The notes beneath the pieces were generated by a model, which saw only the letters and a list, made by a program, of their open reading frames with translations, made no database searches and was not told where the DNA came from. From Rahnella aceris (GTDB lineage: Bacteria; Pseudomonadota; Gammaproteobacteria; Enterobacterales; Enterobacteriaceae): a stretch of DNA of 64,000 bases. Positions 9,681 to 27,891 of the stretch are shown here, piece after piece. Every line of letters starts with the position of its first letter. The stretch's first letter is position 1. A program made the position numbers and the translations under genes. The DNA lies in contig NZ_JAADJV010000004.1 in NCBI RefSeq assembly GCF_011684115.1, forward strand, positions 1-64,000. The letters run 5' to 3'.

Positions 9681-9881
9681 TTAGAAGGGCAGTGTTGAAT
9701 ACTCAAACGAACACTCAACACTGCCCTCCAGATAACTCCCCTTCCCATTTTTCTCTTTGCGACGGTAGCTCCCTTTCCCTTTTTGATTTTTCTCAACACG
9801 CTGTTTGAACAGTGGATCATGAAGAAGCGCTTGTAACGCGTTATTCTGAATGATGCCTTTTTGATGCTTATAATGGCTCAT
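9681..9881 (-). CDS. arfA: alternative ribosome-rescue factor ArfA
   Basis: The 66-residue product resembles E. coli ArfA (YhdL), which recruits RF2 to free ribosomes stalled on non-stop mRNAs when tmRNA fails. The conserved core is visible: [19 protein letters not shown] (about 14-32) then a basic [11 protein letters not shown] tract. The C-terminal 15 or so residues are encoded by a long perfect hairpin (9687-9726), as in E. coli, where cleavage or termination at this hairpin makes the arfA mRNA itself non-stop. The family logic is that tmRNA tags the truncated product unless trans-translation is impaired. Confidence 0.9.
   Translation of the reverse strand: MSHYKHQKGIIQNNALQALLHDPLFKQRVEKNQKGKGSYRRKEKNGKGSYLEGSVECSFEYSTLPF
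9687..9726 (-). promoter_or_regulatory. hairpin inside the arfA 3' coding region
   Basis: GGGCAGTGTTGA (9687-9698) and TCAACACTGCCC (9715-9726) form a perfect 12-base-pair stem with a 16-base loop. It lies just upstream of the arfA stop codon (9681-9683), within the reading frame. In E. coli the equivalent structure is an RNase III site or terminator that truncates the message. It may also end mscL transcripts from the other strand. Confidence 0.85.
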
Positions 9882-9977
9882 AAAACCTCGATATGATTAA
9901 TAGTAGTGAACAAAATGCGCGCACATCATACTGCTATAATCCTAACTATGAAAGTGGCTATTATACGACCGGAACAT

Positions 9978-10394
9978 TCAAGCTACTTTACCCGCTCCAT
10001 CCTCTAATGCTTCTAAAATAGAGCAACTTACGCTCGTATGTGAGGAGCCACAACAAGCGGCACTCAATCTTTGCAGGGATTCACGCATCTGATTAAGCTC
10101 CTTTAATTTAAGCTCAACCTCTGCGAGTCGTTCATCCACAATAGACTTTGACTCCTGACAAGTATGATGCAAAGGATCGATTCGAATAGAAAGTAACTCC
10201 TTGATTGCATCAAGCGTAAAACCTGTAGATTTGGCATAGCGGATGAAGCGTAAGCGCTGCACATCGCTTTCATCATATTGCCGATAACCTGATGTATTAC
10301 GTGTGCCCGCTCCCATCATTCCCTGCTTTTCATAGTAACGAATAGTATCTGTGGACACGCTGGCCAGCCTGGCAAGTTCACCAATTTTATACAT
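9978..10394 (-). CDS. zntR: zinc-responsive MerR-family activator ZntR
   Basis: This 138-residue regulator activates the zntA zinc efflux ATPase by untwisting its promoter when Zn(II) binds. The N-terminal MerR helix-turn-helix contains IGELARLASVSTDTIRYYEKQG. The dimerisation helix carries HTCQES, and the metal ligands Cys79, Cys114, Cys115, His119 and Cys124 are all at the E. coli positions. It is 2 bases downstream of yhdN and co-oriented with it, so the two are probably co-transcribed. Confidence 0.96.
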   Translation of the reverse strand: MYKIGELARLASVSTDTIRYYEKQGMMGAGTRNTSGYRQYDESDVQRLRFIRYAKSTGFTLDAIKELLSIRIDPLHHTCQESKSIVDERLAEVELKLKELNQMRESLQRLSAACCGSSHTSVSCSILEALEDGAGKVA

Positions 10395-10396
10395 GT

Positions 10397-10765
10397 CTAT
10401 TTCCCTCTCAATTTATCCTTCAGTGCATTTTCGTAATGCCCCCGAAGAAAGTCAGTGTTCATACCTGCCTGCTGTAAACGCATTTGTAAAACCTTCAGAC
10501 GCTTTTCTGCGGGAAGAAACTTTGGATCATCACTGTCTAACATGTTCAGTAGATGATCCAAATCGATCGCCTCTTTTCGATCCTGCAACTCAGGCGGCAA
10601 ATAGCCTGCATTTTTCAAGATACGATAGGACGTTCTGAGCTCCTCCGGAACTGCGCTTTCGTCATCCATGATAAGGGGACGGCCATTTCCAGGAAGGTTA
10701 TCAAATTCACCCTTTTCCTGAGCATCTTTGATGTGCTTTTCAACCCACTGATCAATTAGAAACAT
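10397..10765 (-). CDS. yhdN: DUF1992 family protein YhdN
   Basis: The 122-residue protein has the same length as E. coli YhdN. The DUF1992 core is clear: LIDQWVEKHIKDAQEKGEFDN then LPGNG near residues 23-27, and YLPPEL. The function is unknown; the fold is related to a DnaJ-associated helical domain. I chose the ATG at 10765, with AAGG 7 bases upstream; the longer open frame to 10930 overlaps the rplQ terminator. It is followed immediately by zntR. Confidence 0.88.
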   Translation of the reverse strand: MFLIDQWVEKHIKDAQEKGEFDNLPGNGRPLIMDDESAVPEELRTSYRILKNAGYLPPELQDRKEAIDLDHLLNMLDSDDPKFLPAEKRLKVLQMRLQQAGMNTDFLRGHYENALKDKLRGK

Positions 10766-10894
10766 GATTTCGCCTTTGTCACATTGAACGAGCCATCTTA
10801 GATCATAGCTGGAAGCGGCGCGCTGGAAAAGAGAGTGGAATTTAGCATGGTGAAAACTGGGAAGAAAAGGTTTAGAAACGTGAATTTTAGATGT

Positions 10895-10924
10895 AAAAAA
10901 ACCGGGCAAAAGCCCGGTTTTTTC
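10895..10924 (-). terminator. alpha operon terminator after rplQ
   Basis: ACCGGGC and GCCCGGT (10901-10907 and 10912-10918) form a GC-rich stem. On the minus strand it is followed by a run of T (complement of 10895-10900). It lies 13 bases beyond the rplQ stop codon and is a textbook intrinsic terminator. Confidence 0.93.
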
Positions 10925-10937
10925 ATGCATCTACAGA

Positions 10938-11351
<414 letters not shown>

Positions 11352-11367
11352 TTAACCTGTGATCCGG

Positions 11368-12357
11368 TTACTCGTCAGCAATACTTGCTGGTGGCCAGTT
11401 TTCCAGGCGCATGCCCAGAGACAAACCACGGGACGCAAGTACGTCTTTGATCTCAGTAAGAGATTTTTTACCCAGGTTAGGTGTTTTAAGTAACTCAACC
11501 TCGGTACGCTGTACCAGATCACCGATGTAGTGGATTGCTTCTGCTTTAAGGCAGTTAGCAGAGCGGACAGTCAATTCCAGATCGTCAACAGGGCGCAGCA
11601 GGATTGGATCGAATTCCGGCTTCTCTTCTTTGACTTCCGGTTGACGTACATCACGTAAATCAACGAAAGCTTCAAGTTGTTCAGCAAGAATGGTTGCCGC
11701 ACGACGAATCGCCTCTTCAGGATCGATCGTACCGTTGGTTTCCATTTCGATAACCAGCTTGTCCAAATCAGTACGCTGTTCTACACGCGCTGCTTCAACA
11801 TTGTAGGCAATTCGCTCTACAGGGCTGTAGCATGCGTCTACTAACAGACGACCAATTGGGCGCTCATCTTCTTCCGAATGAATTCGGGCAGACGCCGGCA
11901 CATAACCACGACCGCGCTGAACTTTGATACGCATGCTAATTGCAGCGTTCTCATCGGTCAGGTGGCAGATGACATGTTGCGGCTTGACGATTTCGACATC
12001 ACCATCATGGGTAATGTCGGCTGCAGTCACAGGGCCAATGCCAGACTTATTCAGGGTAAGAATAACTTCATCTTTCCCTTGAACTCTCACCGCCAGCCCT
12101 TTCAGGTTGAGCAGGATCTCCAGGATATCTTCCTGTACGCCTTCTTTGGTGCTGTACTCATGCAGTACACCATCAATCTCAACCTCGGTCACCGCGCAAC
12201 CCGGCATGGATGAAAGCAGAATACGGCGCAGTGCGTTGCCTAAAGTATGGCCAAAGCCACGTTCTAAAGGCTCAAGGGTCACCTTGGCGTGCGTCGAACT
12301 GACTTGCTCGATATCTACCAGGCGCGGTTTTAGAAACTCTGTCACAGAACCCTGCAT
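11368..12357 (-). CDS. rpoA: RNA polymerase alpha subunit
   Basis: The 329-residue protein is the assembly scaffold of RNA polymerase. The N-terminal dimerisation domain (about 1-235) includes [20 protein letters not shown] linker leads to the C-terminal domain (about 250-329), which binds UP elements and activators through the R-S-A-N-C-L-K segment and the LGKKSL loop. Length equals that of E. coli. The alpha operon order rpsM-rpsK-rpsD-rpoA-rplQ is intact. Confidence 0.99.
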
Positions 12358-12382
12358 TGTGTCCTCTCTTTGGTACTAAGCT

Positions 12383-13021
<639 letters not shown>

Positions 13022-13033
13022 CTAAAAGCAGCG

Positions 13034-13423
<390 letters not shown>

Positions 13424-13440
13424 TTATTCAATCACCCCGA

Positions 13441-13797
13441 TTATTTCTTGATCGGTTTACGCGGACCCTTACGGGTACGTGCGTTAGTCTTGGTACGCTG
13501 ACCGCGTACTGGAAGACCACGACGATGACGCAAACCACGATAAGTCCCAAGGTCCATAAGACGCTTGATGCTCAGGGTGACTTCACGACGCAGATCACCT
13601 TCAACAATGAACTTGGCAACTTCGTCACGCAGTTTTTCGATTTGCTCTTCAGACAGCTCACTGATCTTAACATTTTCAGCAATACCGGATGCAGCACAGA
13701 TAGACTGTGAGCGGGTTTTGCCGATACCGTAGATCGAAGTTAATGCGATTACAGTATGTTTCTGATCAGGAATGTTAATGCCTGCTATACGGGCCAC
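13441..13797 (-). CDS. rpsM: 30S ribosomal protein S13
   Basis: The 118-residue S13 is in the head of the 30S subunit and contacts the P-site tRNA and the 50S subunit. It starts with GTG at 13797 ([14 protein letters not shown]) and ends in the basic [15 protein letters not shown] tail. The GTG start lies inside the conserved S4-binding leader, so S4 occupancy controls initiation of the whole alpha operon (established in E. coli). Confidence 0.99.
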   Translation of the reverse strand: MARIAGINIPDQKHTVIALTSIYGIGKTRSQSICAASGIAENVKISELSEEQIEKLRDEVAKFIVEGDLRREVTLSIKRLMDLGTYRGLRHRRGLPVRGQRTKTNARTRKGPRKPIKK

Positions 13798-13875
13798 TAT
13801 GCACTCCTACTATTTATATACGGCAACACCATTCTGAAAAGCCCGTTTTCAGGATACTCAAATAGTATTGCTGCT
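13798..13875 (-). promoter_or_regulatory. alpha operon leader with S4-binding pseudoknot
   Basis: Immediately upstream of the rpsM GTG the minus strand carries CTGAAAA and TTTTCAG arms (13846-13852 and 13834-13840) and the ATAGTAGGAGTGCATA ribosome-binding region. It is nearly identical to the E. coli alpha operon leader, which folds into a pseudoknot bound by S4 to block translation. The differences from E. coli lie mainly in the linker between the elements. Confidence 0.85.
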
Positions 13876-13891
13876 TACATACAAAAGATTG

Positions 13892-13910
13892 GCTGGCTAA
13901 TCTAGCCAGC
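13892..13910 (-). terminator. hairpin between rpmJ and rpsM (end of spc operon)
   Basis: GCTGGCTA (13892-13899) is inverted as TAGCCAGC (13903-13910), followed on the minus strand by CCAATCTTTTG. The T-run is only four bases, so termination is probably partial. It separates the spc operon from the alpha operon leader. Confidence 0.7.
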
Positions 13911-13945
13911 TCAACCCAACTTTGCAAGAAAAATATGCGAGATAA

Positions 13946-14095
<150 letters not shown>

Positions 14096-15427
14096 TTAGC
14101 GGTTATAGCCTTTCAGGTTTGCTTTCTTCAATGCAGACTCATACTGACTTGACATCATCAGAGTTTGCACTTGAGCCATAAAGTCCATGATAACGACGAC
14201 TACGATCAGTAGAGAAGTACCACCAAAGTAGAATGGAACTTTCATCGCGTCACGCATGAACTCCGGGATAAGGCAGATGAAAGTAATATACATCGCACCA
14301 ATTAAGGTTAAGCGAGTCATTACTTTATCGATGTACTTCGCCGTTTGCTCTCCCGGACGAATTCCTGGTACAAATGCACCGGACTTCTTCAGGTTATCTG
14401 CTGTCTCACGCGGGTTGAAAACCAACGCAGTATAAAAGAAACAGAAGAAGATGATTGCAGTCGCATAGAGTAACACATAAAGCGGTTGTCCAGGCTGCAA
14501 ATACAGCGAAATCGTAGTCAGCCAGTTCCAACCAGTCCCACCCCCAAACCATGATGCAATCGTGGCAGGGAACAGAATAATGCTGGAAGCGAAGATCGCT
14601 GGGATAACCCCGGCCATATTCACTTTCAACGGTAAGTGCGTGCTCTGTGCTGCATAGACACGACGACCTTGTTGGCGCTTAGCATAGTTAACGACGATAC
14701 GACGTTGACCACGTTCAACAAACACCACAAAGAAAGTCACTGCAAACACTAAAACTGCAACCAACAGCAACAGGAGGAAGTGCAGGTCGCCTTGCCGAGC
14801 TTGTTCGATAGTATGGGCAATCGCTGGCGGGAGACCCGCTACGATACCTGCAAAGATTATGATGGAAATACCGTTACCGATACCTCGTTCAGTAATCTGC
14901 TCCCCCAGCCACATCAGGAACATTGTCCCGGTCACTAAGCTCACAACTGCAGTAAAGTAGAACGCAAAGCCTGGATTTAACACCAGACCCTGCATACCAG
15001 GCATGTTCGGCAGACCGGTTGCAATACCGATTGACTGAAACACTGCCAATACCAGCGTACCGTAACGGGTGTACTGGCTAATCTTACGACGGCCAGCCTC
15101 CCCTTCTTTCTTTATTTCAGCTAACGCTGGATGAACCACCGTTAACAGCTGGATAATGATCGATGCCGAAATATACGGCATGATCCCCAGAGCAAAGATT
15201 GAAGCACGGCTAAGGGCACCACCAGAGAACATATTAAACATTTCAATGATGGTACCTCTTTGCTGCTCGAGCAATTTGGCAAGTACAGTGGCATCAATAC
15301 CAGGGATCGGAATAAAAGAGCCGATACGGAAAACAATCAGCGCACCGATAACAAACAAAAGTCTGCGCTTCAGTTCGCCTAGTCCACCCTTGGCACTTTG
15401 AAAATCTAATCCCGGTTGCTTAGCCAT
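14096..15427 (-). CDS. secY: protein translocase subunit SecY
   Basis: The 443-residue inner-membrane protein forms the channel of the SecYEG translocon, with ten membrane helices and the same length as E. coli SecY. The N-terminus [15 protein letters not shown], the plug region after the first helix ([21 protein letters not shown] spans about 64-84) and the basic cytosolic loop around [13 protein letters not shown] are all recognisable. It lies in the spc operon, 7 bases after rplO, ensuring co-expression with ribosomes. Confidence 0.99.
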   Translation of the reverse strand: MAKQPGLDFQSAKGGLGELKRRLLFVIGALIVFRIGSFIPIPGIDATVLAKLLEQQRGTIIEMFNMFSGGALSRASIFALGIMPYISASIIIQLLTVVHPALAEIKKEGEAGRRKISQYTRYGTLVLAVFQSIGIATGLPNMPGMQGLVLNPGFAFYFTAVVSLVTGTMFLMWLGEQITERGIGNGISIIIFAGIVAGLPPAIAHTIEQARQGDLHFLLLLLVAVLVFAVTFFVVFVERGQRRIVVNYAKRQQGRRVYAAQSTHLPLKVNMAGVIPAIFASSIILFPATIASWFGGGTGWNWLTTISLYLQPGQPLYVLLYATAIIFFCFFYTALVFNPRETADNLKKSGAFVPGIRPGEQTAKYIDKVMTRLTLIGAMYITFICLIPEFMRDAMKVPFYFGGTSLLIVVVVIMDFMAQVQTLMMSSQYESALKKANLKGYNR

Positions 15428-15434
15428 CTGCTAC

Positions 15435-15869
15435 TTATTCCTCAATTTTACCGCCAGCAGCTTCGATAGCAACACGAGCGCCTTTGGTGACACGCAAACC
15501 ACGCAGAGTTACCGCACGACCGACTTCGCCAGAAAGGATTACTTTCGCGAACTCGATCTGGATACCAACCACGTTAGCGGCTTTCAGCGCGTTCAGGTCG
15601 ATCACGTCGCCTTCCACCAGAGCCAGTTCAGACAGACGAACTTCTGCCGTGATCATAGCTTTGCGGGAGGTGAAGCCGAATTTCGGCAAACGACGATATA
15701 AAGGCATCTGACCACCTTCAAAACCACGACGTACGCCACCACCAGAACGTGAGTTCTGACCTTTGTGACCACGACCGCCGGTTTTACCCAGGCCAGAACC
15801 AATACCACGACCTACACGCCTTGGCGCTTGTTTGGCACCATCAGCCGGAGACAGAGTATTTAAACGCAT
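15435..15869 (-). CDS. rplO: 50S ribosomal protein L15
   Basis: The 144-residue L15 is a late-assembly large-subunit protein. The glycine- and arginine-rich N-terminal extension ([21 protein letters not shown]) and the following [24 protein letters not shown] are typical. It lies 3 bases after rpmD in the spc operon. Confidence 0.99.
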   Translation of the reverse strand: MRLNTLSPADGAKQAPRRVGRGIGSGLGKTGGRGHKGQNSRSGGGVRRGFEGGQMPLYRRLPKFGFTSRKAMITAEVRLSELALVEGDVIDLNALKAANVVGIQIEFAKVILSGEVGRAVTLRGLRVTKGARVAIEAAGGKIEE

Positions 15870-15872
15870 CTC

Positions 15873-16936
<1,064 letters not shown>

Positions 16937-17470
16937 TTACTTCTTCTTAGCCTCTTTGGTACGCACGACTTCGTCGGCGTAACGGACACCCTTGCCTTTA
17001 TAAGGCTCAGGACGACGGTAGGCACGTAAATCCGCAGCAACCTGACCGATAACCTGTTTATCAGCGCCTTTCAGCACGATTTCAGTTTGGGTCGGACATT
17101 CTGCAGTGATGCCTTCCGGCAGTTGATGATCGACCGGGTGAGAGAAGCCTAAGGCTAAATTCACCACGTTGCCTTTAACAGCAGCACGATAACCAACACC
17201 TACCAGTTGAAGCTTTTTAGTGAAGCCGTCGGTAACACCTACAACCATAGAGTTCAACAGTGCACGAGTGGTACCCGCTTGGGCCCAACCGTCTACAGCG
17301 CCTTCGCGTGGAGCGAAAGTCAGTGTATTTTCTTCCTGCTTAACTACAACAGCGTCATGGATAGTACGTGACAGCTCGCCGTTTTTACCCTTAATCGAAA
17401 TAACCTGACCGTTGAGTTTTACCTCTACGCCGGCAGGAATGACGACGGGTGCTTTTGCAACACGAGACAT
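16937..17470 (-). CDS. rplF: 50S ribosomal protein L6
   Basis: The 177-residue L6 binds near the sarcin-ricin loop and the factor-binding site. It has two similar alpha/beta domains; the C-terminal one carries the conserved [13 protein letters not shown] segment. It is in the spc operon 13 bases after rpsH. Confidence 0.99.
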   Translation of the reverse strand: MSRVAKAPVVIPAGVEVKLNGQVISIKGKNGELSRTIHDAVVVKQEENTLTFAPREGAVDGWAQAGTTRALLNSMVVGVTDGFTKKLQLVGVGYRAAVKGNVVNLALGFSHPVDHQLPEGITAECPTQTEIVLKGADKQVIGQVAADLRAYRRPEPYKGKGVRYADEVVRTKEAKKK

Positions 17471-17483
17471 TCTTTCCTCCCAA

Positions 17484-17882
<399 letters not shown>

Positions 17883-17909
17883 TTACTCCCGTGATTCAAT
17901 TGGTGACAA

Positions 17910-19491
<1,582 letters not shown>

Positions 19492-19560
19492 CTAATGTCA
19501 ACTACAACTTTAGGACCCAGGATAGGTCGTTAAGAAATCCCCACAATATGAGGGCGCGGC

Positions 19561-19589
19561 ATTATAACACCGGTTCCCGATTATGGGTA
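19561..19589 (-). promoter_or_regulatory. spc operon promoter
   Basis: On the minus strand a perfect TATAAT (19566-19561) is preceded by TGT, an extended -10 element, and followed by GCCGCGCCCTC. This matches the E. coli spc promoter context. The -35 position 17 bases upstream reads TACCCA, as at the E. coli promoter. Confidence 0.8.
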
Positions 19590-19590
19590 G

Positions 19591-19625
19591 AAAAAATAAA
19601 CGGCCCACGTACATGAGCCGTTTAT
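19591..19625 (-). terminator. S10 operon terminator after rpsQ
   Basis: ATAAACGGC (19596-19604) is inverted as GCCGTTTAT (19617-19625). On the minus strand it is followed by a T-run (complement of 19591-19596). It lies 24 bases after the rpsQ stop codon, just upstream of the spc promoter. Confidence 0.9.
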
Positions 19626-19649
19626 CTATTTTTGAGAGGCGCTACTGTA

Positions 19650-21575
<1,926 letters not shown>

Positions 21576-21580
21576 CTACC

Positions 21581-21862
<282 letters not shown>

Positions 21863-21873
21863 TTATCCTCTAA

Positions 21874-24279
<2,406 letters not shown>

Positions 24280-24300
24280 TCAATCGCTCAATGACCCTGA

Positions 24301-24790
<490 letters not shown>

Positions 24791-24795
24791 CGCGC

Positions 24796-24823
24796 ATTAT
24801 ACTTAAACACCAGTAAGAAGCAA
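24796..24823 (-). promoter_or_regulatory. S10 operon promoter
   Basis: On the minus strand TTGCTT (24823-24818) and a perfect TATAAT (24801-24796) are 16 bases apart, followed by a GC-rich GCGCGGGC discriminator as expected for growth-rate-controlled ribosomal promoters. Confidence 0.8.
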
Positions 24824-24846
24824 TCCGAACTACAAAAAAAATGCTT

Positions 24847-25332
24847 TTATTTTGCGCTCTTCTCTTCTTGTTGCTGTTCCAACATCGCTTTTTCCAACCA
24901 CTCTTGTAATGGTATATCCGGGCTTCCCTCATCTAACTTCATGATTTGACTTTCATCGCTTTCGCCTGTCGGCGCCTCTTCCGGAGCCTCATTTTCCATA
25001 GATGAAGTATCTTCCAGCAGTTGTTCATCAGCATTTGTATCGTCATCACTATCGGCCGACTGACTAACAGCAGGCATCGCTTTGTCCTGATAGATGTAAT
25101 GTAAGGGGGATTGCTTATAAGGAAGACGGGATTCTTCACTGACACTTATCCGGTAACTCTGCCAGTTAAGATAACTTATATGAAGATAAGCCCCTGCCAT
25201 CGCACCTGCCAACAAGCATAGGCAACCTAATCCCAGAGAATAAAGGCTTTTTCTGAGCGGGCGATGCACTACCACCTTCACTTTTTGTTTGTTTAAATGG
25301 CTTGTGTAAGCCGATAAATGAATGTTTTGCAT
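24847..25332 (-). CDS. gspB: type II secretion protein B (GspB)
   Basis: The 161-residue protein has a basic cytosolic N-terminus, one membrane helix (about 31-52) and a periplasmic part with a long acidic stretch (about 90-135). This is the layout of GspB/ExeB/PulB proteins that partner GspA and help place the secretin in the outer membrane through peptidoglycan. Sequence conservation in this family is low, so the name rests partly on its position 6 bases after gspA. It is followed directly by the S10 promoter without a clear terminator. Confidence 0.75.
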   Translation of the reverse strand: MQNIHLSAYTSHLNKQKVKVVVHRPLRKSLYSLGLGCLCLLAGAMAGAYLHISYLNWQSYRISVSEESRLPYKQSPLHYIYQDKAMPAVSQSADSDDDTNADEQLLEDTSSMENEAPEEAPTGESDESQIMKLDEGSPDIPLQEWLEKAMLEQQQEEKSAK

Positions 25333-25338
25333 TTTAAC

Positions 25339-26877
25339 CTAGAGCTCTTCTTCTGTAAGCAGCACGGGCATGTTGCCGGTACGTTTAGCGATTTGCATCA
25401 GTGTGCCCTTACCTACCCTTCCATCAACAATAAGACCTTCCCGTTGTTGGAATAATTTAACCTTCCTGATCAAATCTTTGTCCCACTGACCCGTTTTACC
25501 GAATGGCAGGTTCAGGATTTTGCTCAGTGTCATATCTAACCAAGCGGTGTCAGCTTCAGGGCTTGTATTGTTGATGGCGTTTTTACCGCTCGGAGTCTGC
25601 GGGAATAACTGAATATATTCGCCACCCCAAACTTCGTTAAACCAGCTGCGCTGAACCGTCCACGTCTCATCTTTAATAAGAATATCTAACTCCTCATCAG
25701 TGACCTTCACAACGGTAACGTACACGGTCTGTTTATCTGCTGTAATCGGACTTAACCAGGGAATTCCGTCCTGGACTAAGGTCTCTAAGGTTGCCTTACC
25801 CTTTTTACAGGTGAGCTGTGCACGGACGGCCTGATCACAGAACGCATCATTAGTTGGCACGTCATAACCCCACACCTGAAAGAGCTGACGCATTCCGTTA
25901 CGCTCGTTACTTCCAACATCACTCAGTTTTTTGGCCGCAGCAGGGATTTCATGCAGCCTTTCGGAAAACGTCGCCAACAGCGGGAGGTATGGCTTTGCAT
26001 AGCCTAAATAAGTCCATCCCAAAACACTGCCCAAAAGCATGTAACACGCAATGAGAAACGTGAGACATTTCCTTTTGCCAGGCGTCAGTCCTCGGGCTTC
26101 GAGGCAGACTTTCATTTGCCGATAAGTGACTGACTGTGTTTTTTCTGCATATGCGCTGTTCAATGAGTCTGTTGCCAGTTCATTAATAAGCCGAAACTTA
26201 CCACCAGCGGCAGTGTGCAACAATTTAACGAGTGGTTTGTTAAAAAGGGTTGGCTCCCCTCCGGCTGATTGCATCCTTTGGGACAGATAGTCCGAGGTTT
26301 CTGCGAGACTCATTGGAGACAGAGAGTAAACCGCATATGGTAGCCCCATCTTATGGCGCCTGCCGCGGCTTTTACTCCCCTTATGTTCTTCTACTAGCAG
26401 GAATGAGACACGCAGAGATTGTGGATAAGTTTTGAATGTACGTAAAAACTCATAACTTTCTGCCGTGAGGTTTTCAGCATTATCGATCACGACCAACCAG
26501 GGCTCTGCGGGGTCCTCATTGTGGACAAAGGATTCTGCAATTCGCATAGTGAGAATCGAGGCTGGTAATGTTTGCCATTTCTTTAAATGAAAACAAAAGG
26601 CTAGTAATTGTCCAAGGCTTTCACTGTCTGCGCCATTCAAAGACGCTGCACTTAAATTCAATACCCGGCATTGACTTTTTCTGGCAATCTCGTGCGCCAG
26701 TCGCGTTTTACCAACACCTTTGTTACCACCGATTATCGCGATACCTCCCTGACTCAACTTCTGCAGAATAAAATCCTGAGCGGCCAACAAACGTATATTA
26801 TTGAAATAATTACCTTCCAAAAAGGGAAGCGTGACAAAATTAAAGTAATCGCGGTACATACCAATACCCATAACCAT
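25339..26877 (-). CDS. gspA: type II secretion ATPase GspA (ExeA-like)
   Basis: The 512-residue inner-membrane protein has an N-terminal AAA ATPase domain with Walker A GGNKGVGKT (50-58) and Walker B VVIDNAE (129-135). A membrane helix at about 274-296 and a periplasmic part follow; the latter has a C39-like region and a C-terminal peptidoglycan-binding domain (KVKLFQQREGLIVDGRVGKGT). ExeA homologues remodel peptidoglycan and assist secretin assembly with GspB. The start is uncertain: ATGs at 26877, 26871 and 26859 are in frame, and MYRDYFNF at 26859 matches where family members usually begin. No strong ribosome-binding site decides. Confidence 0.85.
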   Translation of the reverse strand: MVMGIGMYRDYFNFVTLPFLEGNYFNNIRLLAAQDFILQKLSQGGIAIIGGNKGVGKTRLAHEIARKSQCRVLNLSAASLNGADSESLGQLLAFCFHLKKWQTLPASILTMRIAESFVHNEDPAEPWLVVIDNAENLTAESYEFLRTFKTYPQSLRVSFLLVEEHKGSKSRGRRHKMGLPYAVYSLSPMSLAETSDYLSQRMQSAGGEPTLFNKPLVKLLHTAAGGKFRLINELATDSLNSAYAEKTQSVTYRQMKVCLEARGLTPGKRKCLTFLIACYMLLGSVLGWTYLGYAKPYLPLLATFSERLHEIPAAAKKLSDVGSNERNGMRQLFQVWGYDVPTNDAFCDQAVRAQLTCKKGKATLETLVQDGIPWLSPITADKQTVYVTVVKVTDEELDILIKDETWTVQRSWFNEVWGGEYIQLFPQTPSGKNAINNTSPEADTAWLDMTLSKILNLPFGKTGQWDKDLIRKVKLFQQREGLIVDGRVGKGTLMQIAKRTGNMPVLLTEEEL

Positions 26878-26881
26878 TTAT

Positions 26882-26896
26882 ACATTCAATGAATGT
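26882..26896. promoter_or_regulatory. perfect dyad upstream of gspA
   Basis: ACATTCA (26882-26888) and TGAATGT (26890-26896) form a 15-base dyad around one central base. It lies 5 bases before the first possible gspA start, in the 168-base divergent gspA-gspC region. It looks like an operator half-site pair for a regulator I cannot name. Confidence 0.4.
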
Positions 26897-26995
26897 TTTT
26901 AAATAAAAAACCGAAAGAGGAATAAATCTGAAAATCAAGAAACACAACCTCATTCGTATTGAACATGTATTAATGTGAATCAATGTTTTTCTGCG

Positions 26996-27001
26996 TATAA
27001 T
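26996..27001 (+). promoter_or_regulatory. candidate -10 element for gspC operon
   Basis: A perfect TATAAT lies 45-50 bases before the gspC ATG. I find no good -35 hexamer at 16-18 bases, so the promoter may need an activator. The surrounding DNA is AT-rich. Confidence 0.4.
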
Positions 27002-27045
27002 ATAGCCTAATAAGTAACCCACTGGAATAACGAAAGCACAAGGGA

Positions 27046-27891
27046 ATGATCCAATACATGCATGCCATCTGGAATAAAGGGCATCGGCCAAAGCTATCAT
27101 TGAAGACAGGAATGTTTATTGTCATTACATTCATACTCACAATGATTTGTTGCTCAACAATCGCTGTTACTGTGCTAAATAGCAGGGAAAGTTTTGGGTT
27201 CCTGCCCAAGACCTCCACCGACGCCAAAATTTTTATCAATATACCCGGCACACTATTTGAAAAACGCAGAAATGCAGTGATTAAAGAGGTAACTCGATCA
27301 CCAGCGACTAGCGTTAAGCTTCCCTTATTCCTTAAGGGAGTTCTGACAAGTACTGACAGTCGGCGCTCACTGGCTATTCTTCAAGGACCAACGGGTCAGC
27401 ATAGTTACCGTGAAGGTGAAAAGCTTGCTGATGTGGAAAACGCTTACTTGCAGTCAGTAAAACCAGACGAAGTTTTAATACGCACCCCCAAGGGAACAGC
27501 GATTTTATACCTCAGTGATAAAGCTCAGGATAATAAACGCCCAGAACCACAAAAACAGAGGGCAAACAAAGAACACGCAAAATACTTAATGCATTATTTA
27601 GTTGCCAACCCCGTATATAAAGATGAGAAACTTACAGGTTATAGATTCAATCCCAAAACGAGCAGCAATGTTTATCTTAGAGCGGGACTTATTCCAGGCG
27701 AGTTCGTCATCAAAATAAATGGGCAATCTCTCGACGACACTGCAACAGCAGATAAATACATTGAACAACTGGCAAGCCTGAGGGATGTACAACTTACCGT
27801 TCTGAGAGAAAATCAACTTCAGAATATCTATATAAATCTAGCCACTATCGAAACATCGTTGGATACAGAAAGTCATGAAGAAGTTCATTAA
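27046..27891 (+). CDS. gspC: type II secretion protein C (GspC)
   Basis: The 281-residue inner-membrane protein links the inner-membrane platform to the secretin. A short cytosolic N-terminus precedes a membrane helix (about 22-44), the HR domain (about 90-155, with GVLTSTDSRRSLAIL) and a C-terminal PDZ domain (about 190-275, with GLIPGEFVIKINGQSLDD). The ATG at 27046 has AAGGG too close (one base); the ATG at 27058 is a fair alternative. It is first of the gspCDEFGHIJKLMO run and overlaps gspD by 17 bases. Confidence 0.88.
   Translation: MIQYMHAIWNKGHRPKLSLKTGMFIVITFILTMICCSTIAVTVLNSRESFGFLPKTSTDAKIFINIPGTLFEKRRNAVIKEVTRSPATSVKLPLFLKGVLTSTDSRRSLAILQGPTGQHSYREGEKLADVENAYLQSVKPDEVLIRTPKGTAILYLSDKAQDNKRPEPQKQRANKEHAKYLMHYLVANPVYKDEKLTGYRFNPKTSSNVYLRAGLIPGEFVIKINGQSLDDTATADKYIEQLASLRDVQLTVLRENQLQNIYINLATIETSLDTESHEEVH

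Noticed and set aside
10765..10930. Extended N-terminus for yhdN
   Set aside because: It would run through the rplQ terminator; MFLIDQWVEKH at 10765 has a ribosome-binding site and matches the family start.
26940..26990. CRP site in the gspA-gspC region
   Set aside because: Only one TGTGA half-site occurs (26974-26978) without a matching TCACA at the right spacing.
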